Below, one piece after another: positions 1-11,988 of a DNA stretch of 64,000 bases; position 1 is the first letter of the stretch; each line of letters opens with the position of its first letter. The notes under the pieces are model-generated. The model saw only the letters and a program-made list of their open reading frames with translations, did not search any database and was not told where the DNA came from. The position numbers and the translations under genes are program-made. The DNA is from Crotophaga sulcirostris (taxonomy: Eukaryota > Chordata > Aves > Cuculiformes > Crotophagidae). Location: the NCBI GenBank assembly GCA_013397455.1, contig VYZB01000347.1, forward strand, positions 478,596 through 542,595, written 5' to 3'.

Positions 1-37
1 TTACATATTTTATATATTTATATATATAATGTATATG
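1..37. repeat. AT-rich simple repeat
   Basis: The first bases are alternating TA/TATATT sequence that grades into TGTATATG and then a short GAGAGA stretch. It is a short imperfect microsatellite and may continue to the left of the window. Confidence 0.7.
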
Positions 38-293
38 TAGAGAGAGCAGGGTGGTTATAGAGCGAGGGGCTGGAGCTCCTGGGAAGCACAGCAGCGTGGC
101 AAAAATAGAGAGGGCCCAGCGTGGTCCCTCTCTAGCTCTGTTACAGCAGAGGATCCTTCTCACGTGGGAAGGCACCAGGCATGGTGGGGATCAGGGAGAG
201 CATGGAAAGAGGCCCCGGTTCCATCCTTGGTCCCACCTCAGTTTCCTCCTCCTGGTTCCTCCCTTTTTCCCAGTCTCTCTCTCCCCTCCGCAG

Positions 294-660
294 GACCTGC
301 CAATCTCTTCCGCTGTATCTCTGCTGCGGACACAGGCACCAGCACCATTCCTGTTCTGGTGTGTCCACCTGCTCACAAAGACCCTTGTCTAGAGCTGCCC
401 TGCCACCACCACCAGCTCCCCAGGGTGCTGGCAGGGCTATGGGTGCTCCCCCTGGCCCCAAGCAGGGGAGCACTGGGGTGGTGGGGTGCTGTAACCAGTA
501 TCCACCCAACCACTGCCATCACCCATGGCCCAGCTGTGACGGGGTCTCCTGCCAGAGACAGGGAGCATGGGGTTGCAGCAAAGGAGCTGGCACATGGGCA
601 ACCAGAGGGGATAAATGGATTCACAAGGAAATGTGGAAATAAATACTGTCCTCTTCTGTG
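294..660 (+). other. candidate terminal exon with poly(A) signal
   Basis: A pyrimidine-rich stretch (241-290) ends in CCTCCGCAG at 293, which is a strong-looking 3' splice acceptor. Downstream lies about 370 bp of relatively GC-rich sequence ending in AATAAA at 638-643, followed by a T/G-rich stretch (CTGTCCTCTTCTGTG). This is the arrangement of a last exon. All three forward frames are largely open. One stops at 390-392, which would leave a 3' UTR of about 270 bases; another runs through the AATAAA and so is unlikely to be coding. I recognise no protein in any frame. It could be the 3' end of a gene or long non-coding RNA entering from the left, or chance. Confidence 0.25.
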
Positions 661-1808
661 AGGTCCTGCACTGAGCTTTATTGTACTGAAGCTGTGGAGC
701 TTGCTCTGTCCAGCTGTTACAGAGGAGCTGGTGTCTCCATCCCAGGGGACGTTCACAACCTGCAGGAAAGAACTGCTCCAACCAAGCCAGGGGCAGTGCA
801 GGTACAAAACCCTCTATGTCCTCCATTCATTGAATGAGAGCAACTGTGTCCTGCCCGTCCCAGGGCTACGGTGACACTTAAATGAGACATGGAGCCAAGG
901 CTTTGAAGAGGAAATAGCACAAACAAAAGGAAAATACATCCAGAGAAAACAGAGGCTGCCGGTACAATATTTCCAAATGTTCTTGTTTGCAGCACAAATG
1001 TCCTGCTGGGTAATAGTCCCAACATATAATAAAAAAAAACCAAACAGTGAAGAAAAGGAAGAAGTGAGGAACCAGAATCATAACCTGAAGACCTGAGAGA
1101 TTTCATCACTGTGCTTACTGGATCACGTAGCTGGGGTGGCTTGTGATAAAACCTGTGGTGGGAGCATCTTAGAAAATAGGAAAGAACTATTGCCTTGGAC
1201 CTGTAGAAGCTTCTGAAATTATAGAAACACAGAATTTATGCCTAGCACAGCTGTATTTCAGGCTGAACTCAAGGACCCAGGTGAAGGAGATGGGGGCAAA
1301 GCAAGCCTGGGACAGCACCCAGAGCAGTGCCTGTCTTGCCCAGGGAGAGCAAGACTAAGGAGAGCAGCCCAATTCAGCTGTTTATGCTTCACTGAATTTC
1401 CTCAGCTGAGTGGCAAAAAGCATAGATGGCAAACCCCTGGAACCAAAGCTACAGCAATGCTTTCGTGGTTTTTTTTTCAAATTCCTACTGGAGAGAAGAG
1501 GAACGGCACTTTCACCCACAGATGGTGCCATAGCCTCACACTTAAGGAGATCTCTTTGCCTCTGATGAGGTTGTGTTTAGTTCTGCTGCCTCCTCTTTGC
1601 CTTGCAGGGTGGAAGAGGGATGTGCACCTGTACACCAGACTTGTTCCTCTCATTGCATCTCTAATCAATTTGATTTACACCAACCGTAGTTTCCTCTTCA
1701 GCTTAACAGTTGAGAGCCCGAGCCTTTCACTAGAAAGCTCAGTGATGTCAAGGTTTAACTGCTCACCTCATTGAAGCAGCAAACCTTTATAACAACTGTG
1801 AATGAGGC
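661..1808. other. interval with no recognisable gene
   Basis: The sequence is unique-looking with moderate GC. It contains a 178-codon plus-strand open frame (1238-1774) without recognisable domains or a conserved-looking start, which I treat as chance. A short A-run lies near 1030. I see no repeat-family match. Confidence 0.5.
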
Positions 1809-1963
1809 CACTTCTAGGCACTGGAACAGCTACCCAGGGAGGTGGCTGAGTCCCCATCCCTGGAGGTCTTTAGAAGACTTGTAGGTGAGTTTCTCAGGGT
1901 TTATGGTTTAGTAGTCGACAGGTATGGTTGGACTTGATGATCTCTTTCTATGATTCTATGATC
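1809..1963 (+). mobile_element. CR1 LINE 3' fragment
   Basis: The segment carries CR1 3' landmarks in order: a 'cactggaacagctacccagg' block, 'gggaggtggctgagtcccca', 'ccctggaggt', 'ggttggacttgatgatctc', then a two-unit ATTCTATG-type tail. The usual stretch between GATGATCT and the tail is shortened, so the copy is internally deleted as well as 5'-truncated. It is non-autonomous debris of target-primed retrotransposition and encodes nothing. Confidence 0.9.
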
Positions 1964-3037
1964 TGTGTTTAGAAATATGATCCCACATTCCACTACTGCT
2001 CAGGCATATGCTCTGCGAAGAACACACCCCTTGGTGAGCAAAACTAGCTTCCTATCAACTATTCTTGGACGCAGCCTTTTGGCTTATGAGACAGAAAGCA
2101 ACGAGCTTATGAAATAAGTCATATGCAACTTTCACTGAAGAAACTAGAAGCAAATCCACAACTAAATAAATTTCACTTTGACATCAGGGTAAGCTGCTCC
2201 ATATGAAAATAGCTGACATCTCTGGTAGCTCACGACAGAAAATGTGGCCCATTTACATCTACAAATGAGTGTGGCTTGTTTAACAAAAGGGAACTGCAAA
2301 CAGGATCTTGGGTATTTCATTATTAATGGTAAGGAAACAATAAGAAAATAAATATTTCAAGTGCTGTTACTATGAGATGTCACACAGCACAGCAGCACGC
2401 ATAGGCTGACTTGTTAAACTTTAACTAATAGTTGTGTTATATTAATGAATGACTATTCGAATGCCCTTGTTTGCAGGGTTACTCAATAAAAATATTCTCA
2501 CTTTCTTCGACAGCAAGCTGGTGTAAACTGACCTTCAGCACCCTGAGCTCCTGTTCTCTCCGTTTTTCTTGACAAGGCCTTACATTTTCTGAGATTTCCA
2601 TGAACAGTTACAGACAAATCAAATGATTTATGATAGTCAGCATCCATCAGTGATGGATTAAGTGGTTTCTCCTAGTTTATAGGTCACTCAGAATAATATC
2701 TAGTCGTGCCCTGTCAGTCATTGCCATTCAATGATTTCACAAAACAGCTACTGGCTTCCAAATAGTATTTTTGACAAAGCTCCATCACAAGTGCATTTTC
2801 TCCATTCTTCACCGACACATCTCAGATAAGGCTCAGAAACAATCCGAGAAAGCTATTTTTGAAAGCATGGTTTTACATAATTCAAAAAGGCCTGTTGGTT
2901 TGGGGAGGGTAAGAAGGGAAAGCAGAGATCACCTTTAAAGACCAAAATTGAACATGTTATATCAGAGATAAGTTGACCATAAAGCAAGCCAGGAAAACAT
3001 GTATGTTTTCAGCAGCGGAACAGAATATAGCCTCTTT
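1964..3037. other. interval with no recognisable gene
   Basis: Unique AT-rich sequence. I see no gene, splice-bounded exon or repeat family. Short A/T runs only. Confidence 0.5.
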
Positions 3038-3060
3038 CCCCACCCCCACCCCCCCCCCCC
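3038..3060 (-). repeat. C-rich tract; G-quadruplex-type on minus strand
   Basis: The plus strand reads C4-A-C5-A-C12, so the minus strand has G12-T-G5-T-G4. That provides at least four G runs of three or more separated by single bases, the formal pattern of an intramolecular G-quadruplex. It is followed by a short CpG-containing patch (GACCGACCCGGCGG), a T-rich run and a poly(A) run. Biological use is not shown; it could simply be an unstable homopolymer. Confidence 0.7.
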
Positions 3061-3914
3061 GACCGACCCGGCGGCTTTTTTCCCCTTTTTTTTCAAAATA
3101 AAAAAAAAAAGAGAGAATACATTTTTTTAGCAAAGCATATTCCCTTTTGATAGCAGCTGCAGCAGGTCTCTTATTCTGTTTTGAGGAGATGGTGTTTGAA
3201 ATATTGAATGGAGAGACCAAAATTCAAACACTGCAGATAACTTTCCAAAACGGGCAGGTTTTTTCTCCATCCTGGAAGTGTAGAATTTATTTTTTTTTAA
3301 AAGTATATCTCTCAGAAAGGTAAGTCCTGCTTTATCTGAGCTGCTTGCTTTTATAAATAAAACTTGGAATGTTTTACAGATGACAAAGCGACCCTGCTGT
3401 CATCACAGCGGTCCATACTGGAGTGCTGCTGCAGTAGCAGCATCTACAATACCATTAGGTCCTGCAGACGCAGCCAAAAGCAGGTCCCTTCGTTATCCTT
3501 GGGACTTCATTAGAACATTAGAGTAAATGAAAGCAAATGAAGACAGATCTTCTCCTTTTTGTTCCACTGCAGGCCTCACGACTCATGTTCTCTAGTGTTG
3601 GGTCTTGCCAGCTTTCATTTTATTGTGGTACTTTGTGTGTGGTACAAAGCTGGTACTTTGTGTGGGGTATTTTAATCTTTATTTCAATTACCCTATTCAC
3701 AGATACAAATACAAAGACATTAGACTTTTCAAAAAATAGCAAACTCATGCTGATGGGTGTGAGTCTCACAAATGGTGATGCTGTTTCATTGTTTTATGGG
3801 TGTAGTCCTCTTCCAGGAAGTGACCACAGGTCTTTGTTTGGATTAAAAGTTTAAGGCTGTTTTCTCACTGCAGAAGGAATAAATAGCATAAATGGGAATA
3901 AATAAAAAGGAATA
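3061..3914. other. interval with short repeats only
   Basis: Poly(T) and poly(A) runs lie at 3076-3110. A 14-bp direct repeat (TGGTACTTTGTGTG) occurs at 3626-3639 and 3651-3664. From about 3868 there are three dispersed GGAATAAAT words leading into the hairpin at 3915. No gene is recognised. Confidence 0.5.
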
Positions 3915-3936
3915 AATGCTGCATAAATGCAGCATT
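3915..3936. repeat. near-perfect palindrome, 10-bp arms
   Basis: AATGCTGCAT and its exact reverse complement ATGCAGCATT are separated by only AA. The palindrome sits at the end of a GGAATAAAT-word cluster (about 3868-3916). It could extrude a cruciform or encode a tiny RNA hairpin, but no function is established. Confidence 0.85.
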
Positions 3937-6900
3937 CAGCCACAGCTTAAATCTTCATTTCCATTATGCCAAAGGCCTAGCTTTTTGAAAGTATCTGAGT
4001 GTGCCTCTCTTACCCTCAGCTGAGATGTCTGCTGTTTGGTGTACAGACCATTGGGTCTGGATGCATTGTTTTTTATGGTGAACTGTACACAGATGTGGAA
4101 GGAATAAGTTGCATGCAAAGTTCTAGACATCTGCATTGGCTGGTTGTGTCTACAGTCATGCAGCGATGGCAATCAGGGACTCTAAATTTCTGAAGTTTTT
4201 AATCCTCACCAAAAGCTTGTGTCTCCAAAAGAATTTGTTATGATATGCCTACTGCGATAGAAATTTTCATCCCTTTCTTTATACTTACCATACTTCTCTT
4301 TAGATAGTGCCAGTTACAGTTCTTACGTTACAGCTTTTCTTAATAGTTCTCTAATGAGGGGATAGTTAATAGTGGTGCAATATATTGCACTGCTATAGTT
4401 CTATAATTCTATCGAAGCCATACCCTTCTATAAATATAAAGCAAGACAGCATGTCTGTGAGGCTGTCACAGTATTCAGGCTGGTATTTGATCTGCTGTTT
4501 GAAAGTCCCACATGTGCAGCTTGAAAATGTAACAAAAACACTTGGCTGTGAGCACAAAAAATTATATAAAATGAGTATATGTGAATTTGTGTAAACGAAT
4601 GTAAACATAATGAAATGTAAATGCAGTTAAGAATATGTCACGAACTGACTCACTTTTGCATGTTAACCTTTAGGGCTCCTGGGATGCGATGTATGGTGCA
4701 AAGTTAGAGGAGGGATGATGCCCACCTGACTGCAGAATCAGCGCTTGTGTTTCAGGGGGGACGGCTAGGTGAGGAACCAAAGGGTGGGTAACAGCATGGG
4801 GACAACAATTTCAAAACCTAAACCAGGAGATGAGTATCTTGCCCATGAAAATTCTTGCCTTATTTTGTCATCTCATGGTAAGAGAGGAGTATAAAACCTC
4901 ATTAAATTCATTTCAAATCCCACAACATCTCTGTCGACGCTGTGTACAGTCTCAAAACCGCGAAACAGCCACACTAGAAGTCTATCGCTCTCGTCAGTGA
5001 CATCTGTCTGTAATGAATTCCCTATAAAAAGAGCCAAAGAATTAAATTCTGTTTGTATTGCCAAACTGTGATCTAATCTTGGGAACATTTTAAAGGCAAA
5101 AATACCTTGTGATCTTAAATTGTGCCTATTTTCAGATCTTTTAAGAAAAAAGTTTATCTTATTTGGAAAGAGGCCCAGGAACATGCACTCAAACCAATGT
5201 TTAACAGAAAAAAGCTGGGTGGTCGAAGACTTTCTTTCATGAAAATAATAAACATGTGGAGATAGACTAATATTTAAGAAAAATATTTTTGTGAAAAGCT
5301 CTAACTCACAATTATTGTCCTTGAAAATTGTATCCGAAGTTTTAAATTATGAATATTAAATGTCAGATTTGCATCTGTTAAACTGTTCTGATATTTTCTA
5401 AAAGAGTGGTGGTAACTATTTACAAGTTTCCAAAGTGAAACACTTGTAAGAAATAAAATGTAAATTAATTTCCTTTTACTTCTAATGTACTTGTAAAGGC
5501 TTGGTTAATGAACTGAAATAATATTTTTAAATTACAATGAAGAGCAATGAAATTATTTCTTTTTATGTCTACAGGACAGTGTACAGTGTCTACAGTTTCA
5601 GCATACTACAAATTTAATTGTATCTTTAAAGAAAGGTGAAAGTAAAAATAGACATCATTATATATGGTCTCCACAGGTCTCTATGACCTCTCTCCTTCCT
5701 CCACAGAGACGAAAAGCTACATTTTATATGAGAAAAAAAAAGATTGAATTATATCTGAGATGAAAGACAGTGAGAATAGGTGTCTTTCCAACACTCAGTA
5801 ATTGGGAATCCTACCTCCTACTAGATTACTTTTTAATTGAACCTTTGAGATAAAAATGCAACTAATTATGCCATTTAGGTTGCGGAAGCATATTAATAAG
5901 TACACCACAGCATGAACTATTCATAAAAATACTACAGACTGGGGAGCCATAAAAAGAGATGGAACGGAATAACCTGATTAGGAAGTTTATAATTTCAACA
6001 TAGGCAGCTTAACAGGAACTGATTCGTGTATCCAGATATGCTTTCTGTGCTAAATGTCAATGGTTCTGATATAGTGGTGACGGGTGGTAGACAATGAAGT
6101 TTATCATAAAAAAAAAAAAAAGCAAATCATTTCATTATTCATCCTTGATGGCTCTGGTTACTGTTACCAGACTACAGAAAATCCTTTAACAGGTTCAGTT
6201 TTGGAGACTGGGGGAGGGAGCTTTTGTTTCAAGCAGAAATAGCAATCAAAAGAGAATTAAAACATCATAAGTGAGAAGTGACCTACAGTAATTTATGCAA
6301 GATCACAGCAGAATAGTTTTCCTGGTTTGTAGATTGCACTGTCAGCTCTAAACGAAGCTGTGATTCTGAGTGCTGCAACGGTGCATGGCAATAGGGCTAT
6401 AAAGAGCCTCTCACTTTTTTCCATGCTAATTTATGCAGGGAAAGTTTTGTTTGGAACATTTTATTTTGCCTACAATTATTTGTGACAACTGCCTAGTCAA
6501 GATAAAGACACAGAGCTTTCCTATTTGACCAGGAAATACCAGGCAGGGAAGCAGAGCCTGAAAGATGGAAGTGGTTGCCCCAGGTACTCGGAGCTGCCTA
6601 CGCCCGGCAGGAGCAAGGGAAGGGAGGAGGTGGTTGCAGGGTTCTCCTCATGGTACAGCAGAAGACTTTATAAGGCTGGGTGCTACGGCAATGAGATGGA
6701 TAACAATCAGAAAATAAAAATGCAGTAATGATTCAGAAATGTTAGAGATGAAATTATGAGCTCTAGACTAATTACTGAACTTGGGAGTAGGATTTGGGAA
6801 TTGCTGTAGATAAATAAATATATCAGTGCAATGCTTAGGATAGCAAACAATAGTAATTGAGAATTATGAGAAAAGGGATAAAGAACAAAGCAGACACCAT

Positions 6901-8432
6901 CACTGTATTCCCTTACACCTACATTATGCTACAGCTTTGGTCAATCCTCTTTCTTCTGTCTGTCCATCCCACACCTCCACCCACATCCTTCCCCCAGGAC
7001 AGACTTGGAAAAGGTTCAGAGAAACAAGATCAAAGATATGGAATCAAATAGATTGAACCCTCAGGCTGGAAGAAGGGTGTCTGAGGGAAGATAAAACATT
7101 CTGTAAGATCATAAATGCTGTGATAGTTGCTCCTTCTTTCTTCCAGCACAAGAGGTAGGCAACCTCAGATGAAGACAGCAGGTTCACTACAAATAACGGG
7201 TTTTTGCAGTACATGAACTCCAGACACAGACCTCTTAGCCATGGATTCTGAGAAAGGTCAGGTGAATAAAAAATTAGGAGAGGAACTTGACCCTATCTGA
7301 GGCTCCTGATTCTTAGAAGAGTATTGACGTGGCACATCTGCCAGCCCGTTATGAAGCTGCAAGTTTACATGCTGTTTTCTGTGAAGACACTTTCCCTGCA
7401 GAAGACTGGAGCTCTGTTTACAATATTGAGCTGGGCCTGCAGATAGAGCATTAAATTGGATTCTCAAATAATCATAGTTCCTCCTTCGGTCATCTTGGCA
7501 AAATACCCTTCCTGTGGGCACCTATCAGATGAATACAAAACATCATTTGAAAAAAACATCAAACATGCAAGATTTAAGTGTCTTACCAACCTGCAGCATT
7601 CATCACTTAAGTTCTGTAGTGCTTTTGACTGTCTTTATACCTACTTTGTCTTTATATATTTGGACTATATGGTGAAATTTATCCAGATCAATTCCTGAAC
7701 AGGTTAACTTTTGCAGTATTCTTCCAGCGAAACTCCCAGCTATTATTCTGTTTCCTATAATAGGCACATGCTCCATTTTTTCCTACAAAGGGTGCAGATG
7801 TTTCTTTCACAACACTCAGCCCATTTCTGTCCTAAACCTTTCACACGCTGATTCTAATAGAGATAAGCCAAGTAAGGTTGCTGAAAATGAACAAATTAAA
7901 GCCCTGGGGATGAACAAAAAAAAACCAACAATCAATCAATGCTGTGCCAAACCCCTATTCTCCAACAATATAAAAGACTAACAAAAAAAGGAAAACCAAA
8001 CTGAACAAAATCAGTGGCCGGATGATCCTACATTCGCCTCCAGTATTTCAGTTTGTGTGGAAATAAGAAAAGGCAAACAGTTGTAGGTCCAGGTGTTGTT
8101 TGTCAAAAAAAATGTTAAATAATTTTTTAACTGTATTGCTACCTGACTTTTCCCAGATATATTAATTTATGATATTAAACAGACACCAGTATTTGTATGT
8201 AGAGCTCAGGTTTGCTTGTGGTTTATGTCAAGTCTCAAGCCACACTTATAAACTCATCGTATAAACTCTGCCACCTTGTCTCTCTATTCTCATAGCAAGA
8301 CCGGTTGCACCTCTAAATAAAATTGAGGCGATTCTGCCCCAGCTTTTCTCGTACTTTCTCTTCCTATGACAGAGAAATCCCGATGACTCCTCCTGCTTCC
8401 TAACATACTGCATTTTTATTTTATCCTTGCAG
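3937..8432. other. long AT-rich interval with no recognisable gene
   Basis: Mostly unique AT-rich DNA. Visible items are a 16-bp perfect palindrome (4375-4390), a 14-base A run (6108-6121) and a GC-richer patch at about 6530-6690 with no repeat or domain match. Open frames here are short and carry no recognisable motif. A stretch near 6270-6310 recalls a MIR core only vaguely. Confidence 0.5.
4375..4390. repeat. 16-bp perfect palindrome
   Basis: GTGCAATATATTGCAC equals its own reverse complement. Its half-site TTGCAC resembles a bZIP/C-EBP half-site. A palindrome this long is unusual by chance at one place, but one or two are expected somewhere in 64 kb of AT-rich DNA. Confidence 0.85.
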
Positions 8433-8522
8433 CAGACCTGGATTCTGTGCCGACCTCCACAGTTTTTCAAACAATGCTTGCATTTGCAACAGAAACATTT
8501 GTCATTGCATTCGAAGCATACG
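8433..8522 (+). other. candidate 90-bp exon
   Basis: A T-rich tract ending TTATCCTTGCAG lies at 8421-8432 and ACG|GTAGGT occurs at 8520-8528, giving canonical acceptor and donor signals around exactly 90 bp (30 codons). A second CAG right after the acceptor makes it a NAGNAG-type site. All three plus frames are open across the segment, so reading frame cannot be chosen and no protein family is recognised. It could be a cassette exon of an unknown transcript or a chance pairing of splice-like sites. Confidence 0.22.
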
Positions 8523-8581
8523 GTAGGTCAGATATCTGCAGGCTAGCTCAGCACTAAACCCTTGCCTCTATAAGCCGGTTT

Positions 8582-8608
8582 GTGTAACTCCAAGCAGAGG
8601 AGTTACAC
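8582..8608. repeat. perfect inverted repeat, 10-bp arms
   Basis: GTGTAACTCC (8582-8591) and GGAGTTACAC (8599-8608) are exact reverse complements around a 7-base spacer. As RNA this is a 10-bp stem with an additional possible U-G pair at the base. It lies about 60 bp downstream of the candidate exon at 8433-8522. No tRNA or known small RNA is recognised. Confidence 0.8.
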
Positions 8609-11600
8609 GTTCCAGCCATGCATCCCCGCCTACCTCCTCGCCTCCCCAGTGGATCTGGCCTTTCTGCTAGTGCGGCTCTAAACTTTCCATTTCAACCGAG
8701 ATACAGGAAATTTTATATTCATTCTCCTTTGCTATTATGGCAAAACCTTTGAAAAGGCAGACAGAAATCGGTTTTTTCTTGCATATAGAAAAAAGAGCTG
8801 ATTCAGCCTGACTGCACGTCCTTCTCCCCTGTTCACCTGCACCACATCCCATTTCCTGCCTTTGAAGTGCATCCTTTTCAGCTCTTTAGACAGCTTTGGA
8901 TAAATGAATCCGTTCTTGCAATGATCTATTATCACTGGTGTCTGAAAGCTAAAAAGATGAGAAAATTTGCCAAAGACCTGAGAATAAATGGAATTAGTAA
9001 GAAGGGGATCAAGGAGCTAGTTTGCTCCAGGTGCAGCTGTCTGGACCACAGCTGTGGACAGTGCTTGAAGCAAGCAATGCCCAATTGCTTGGTTCCAGTG
9101 TCTTGGAGCATCATCCTTCCAGGTGTAACACTGATCAATTCACTGACAGAGTGAGATTGCAGGGGTACGCACTGATCTTGAAAGAAAACAGCTTTCACAT
9201 TGCTCAGGAATATAAAATGAAGGGCATGCCTCAATAGGAGTAAACCACAATTCAAAGCAACTGCACTGCTTGGCAATGCTTACCCCTTCCCTGACAGTTT
9301 TCCACAACCCCTGGCAGGATCAAGGCCTTTCTATGTCAGCCACTGTATTCTCACATCTAAGAGTTTCTGACTCAAGCAACTGTACTGGGGAAGAGCTAAT
9401 AAAGCAAAACTGGGTCCTGTTGCTAAACCAGTCAGCAGGGCAACAGGTGTGCCTTGCTGGTTCCAATTGTCTCCACACACACACTAATGATACTGTAAAT
9501 TATTTTTGGATATGTTATTTAGACAAAGGAAAAGTTTCAACATCATTTTTACCTATTTTTTACCAGTCAGAGTAAGCTCCTTCCTGTCAGTGCCCAACCT
9601 CAGCAGTGAAAGACATTGTTTAGGTGCAGGCGTGCTTCAAATGAGTGCTTGTTCTTCAAACAGCATCTTCCTTCCCAGCATCTGGCACACTGCAATTATA
9701 ACAGAAAAATACACACAGAGACACACACACACATACTCTCTTTTAAAAAACACTTTTGTCATGTCACTGCCTAATGTAAGAATTCGTACTATGTGAAGAG
9801 GCAAAGCTGATTACCCAAGCAGATTTTTATCTAGCAAGAGAAGGCTCTTAAATCTGTGGGAGAGGGAAGAATCTGACCTACTTTGTGTACAAACTCATGC
9901 TTTCATTTTAGGTCTTTTCAGTCTTCATAAAGGCAGTGGCCAGTTTCCATATATAGTGAACTTAGAAAGGCTTTGTATATTTTCATACTACTTAATTTAA
10001 GTGCTTGAACTTAGGTTTCAATATCTCCCTCACAAAGCAAAATGATTTCTCACAGCCTTTTAGACAATAAAAAAATGGAAATAAATACCTTCAAACTCAC
10101 TCCTTTCCAAAATCTTAAAATCTCTATCCAGAAACACTTTAAAATCTAATATGAAGAATGGGGAATGGTGGCCTCTCCATCTCTCATTCCCCTCAAATCC
10201 AGACTCGCCACCTTTTTAGAAGATAAGCTTGAATGAAAACCACATTATCTGCAGGATTCAGGATAGAGATAACAAGACAAAGCATAATGGATTATCAAAA
10301 CTTGCTGCCCTGACGTGATCTTACTTCTTGTGTTGGGGCAATGTGGGTCTGTGCCAAGGCTGAGGCTGCCCGGAGTTGCTCCCCAACTCTGGGAAAACAC
10401 TGTAGCTGTGCCTGACTCCTGCCAGAACAAAGGGCAAGCCCTGGTTCCCTCTCCTCCTTCCCTTTGTACCCTGGTTTCTACATGGAAAAAAAGCAAACAC
10501 ATAGGTCCAGAAAGAGTCACGAAACATTTTTGCCACATCCTAGTGAGGCTGAAGGACTGCAGAGTGCATTACAGCACGCACCTGTATAGTCCAGGTATGG
10601 GCTTAATTTTGATCAAGATAAGGCTTTTATTTGAAGAGTTCATGTCTTCAGAGATACTTCAAAGCCTGGAAAGCACTACTAGAACGCAATACTGTTTTCT
10701 GTTTGTAATGATCTGAACACGCACCTGGGCTTAGTTGTGCTTTATTATTATTACGATCACCCACCAGATGGTTTAAATAAAAATACTTTATGATGAACAG
10801 CTCAAGAATTCATCACATCACTTTAAAGTTTTGCTTTCCTGAATTTGCATTGTGCAAGTGGCCCCTTGTGCATGCTCTTTGTTGCTCATTCTCTTCTCCA
10901 GTTTACAAACCACCACATCTACAAGCTGCTTCCAGAATAATCACATCTACATTTACCTGCAGAGTGTCAACACTTCTGCCAGTACACGTGGGCATTTCCA
11001 CTGCTTTCTCTTTCTACAAACAGAAATTCACTGGAAAGTTAAGGCAAGGCTTTCCATATGGACCCAAATGGGAAATTTGGGGGGTTTAATGGAACAAATG
11101 GAAATTATTATTTTTCCTTCATTCAGTGCTAATTAAAATTAATATCACTTTGGCTCATACTAACACCACTAATTGTAAGGAAATTTGGAGTTCAAACTTC
11201 CAGCCCACTAAGCTGAGATGCTGCTGCCATATGGTGTGTGTGGTCACAGACTGTTCCCAATAGAAGCCCATATGGGATACAACAACTGTGCAATAGAGGA
11301 AGTGATGCTTTCACCTCACTTGTTGCTATTAACTTGTTTCTCAGTTTTGCTATACTTTTAATTGTGAGACATTTGCTGTCTATGTCCATTTTCCCTTTAT
11401 GCACAGTCTCTTCTCGCAGTTATCACAGCTCCTCTAGTCACCACTGCTCAGGTTTGCCATTGTATCCTGGATTCACACAGCTGTCAGCAACGCTCCCCTT
11501 CAACTGCATGGTGCTGGCAAGCCGGCCAGATGGCAGTACAAAGATATTTTCTTTTACATTCCCTTGCAATGGACAGAAATTCAAACTTCATTCTGAAAAG

Positions 11601-11740
11601 GTGCAAAACCTGACTGCTCAACAAAATCCAGCAGAGGAATGAGCTGCTGTCAGACCTAGAGCTGGCAGTGGGAGGGGATGCAGCTGGGATGAGCCAGGAG
11701 CTGGGGGACAGCACTGGGGAGATTTCTGCAGGCACAGGGA
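8609..11740. other. interval with no recognisable gene
   Basis: Unique sequence. Contains a 12-bp palindrome CCACAGCTGTGG (9046-9057) near a second CAGCTG E-box-type hexamer (9034-9039), and a short CA-rich microsatellite (9710-9735). A purine/G-rich stretch precedes the CR1 at 11741. Open frames of up to 134 codons have no recognisable domain. Confidence 0.5.
9710..9735. repeat. short (CA)n microsatellite
   Basis: ACACACAGAG is followed by a run of AC dinucleotides. It is short and interrupted and may be polymorphic. Confidence 0.8.
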
Positions 11741-11988
11741 ATCATGGAATGGTTTGGGTTGGAGGGGACCTTAAAGATCATCCAGTACCAACCCCCCTGC
11801 CATGGGCAGGGACACCTCTCACTGGACCAGGCTGCTCTCATCCAACCTGGCCTTGAACATCTCCAGGGATGGGGCATCCACGACTTCTCTGGGCAACACG
11901 TGACAGTGTCTCATCACCCTCACCGGGAAGAATTTCTTCCTATGTCTCATCTAAAACTTCCCCCTTCCAATTTAAACCCATTCCTCAC
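11741..11988 (-). mobile_element. CR1 LINE 3' fragment (minus)
   Basis: Read on the plus strand it begins 'atcatggaatggtttgggtt', the reverse complement of the CR1 3' end. It then shows the ordered CR1 blocks 'ggggaccttaaagatcatcc', 'gccatgggcagggacacc', 'ggccttgaacatctccagg' and 'ctcatcaccctcaccggga'. The similarity fades near 11990. A 5'-truncated copy with only one tail unit. Confidence 0.95.

Noticed and set aside
1238..1774. 178-codon plus-strand open frame
   Set aside because: No recognisable domain, no splice or promoter context, and mixed composition. Length alone is not evidence in 64 kb.
6270..6310. MIR-like core (GACCTACAGTAATTTATGCAAGATCACAGC)
   Set aside because: The match to a MIR core is partial and by eye; not enough to call a SINE.
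8500..8640. Possible tRNA or small RNA around the 8582-8608 hairpin
   Set aside because: No B-box TTCGA context or cloverleaf arms could be drawn; only one stem is present.
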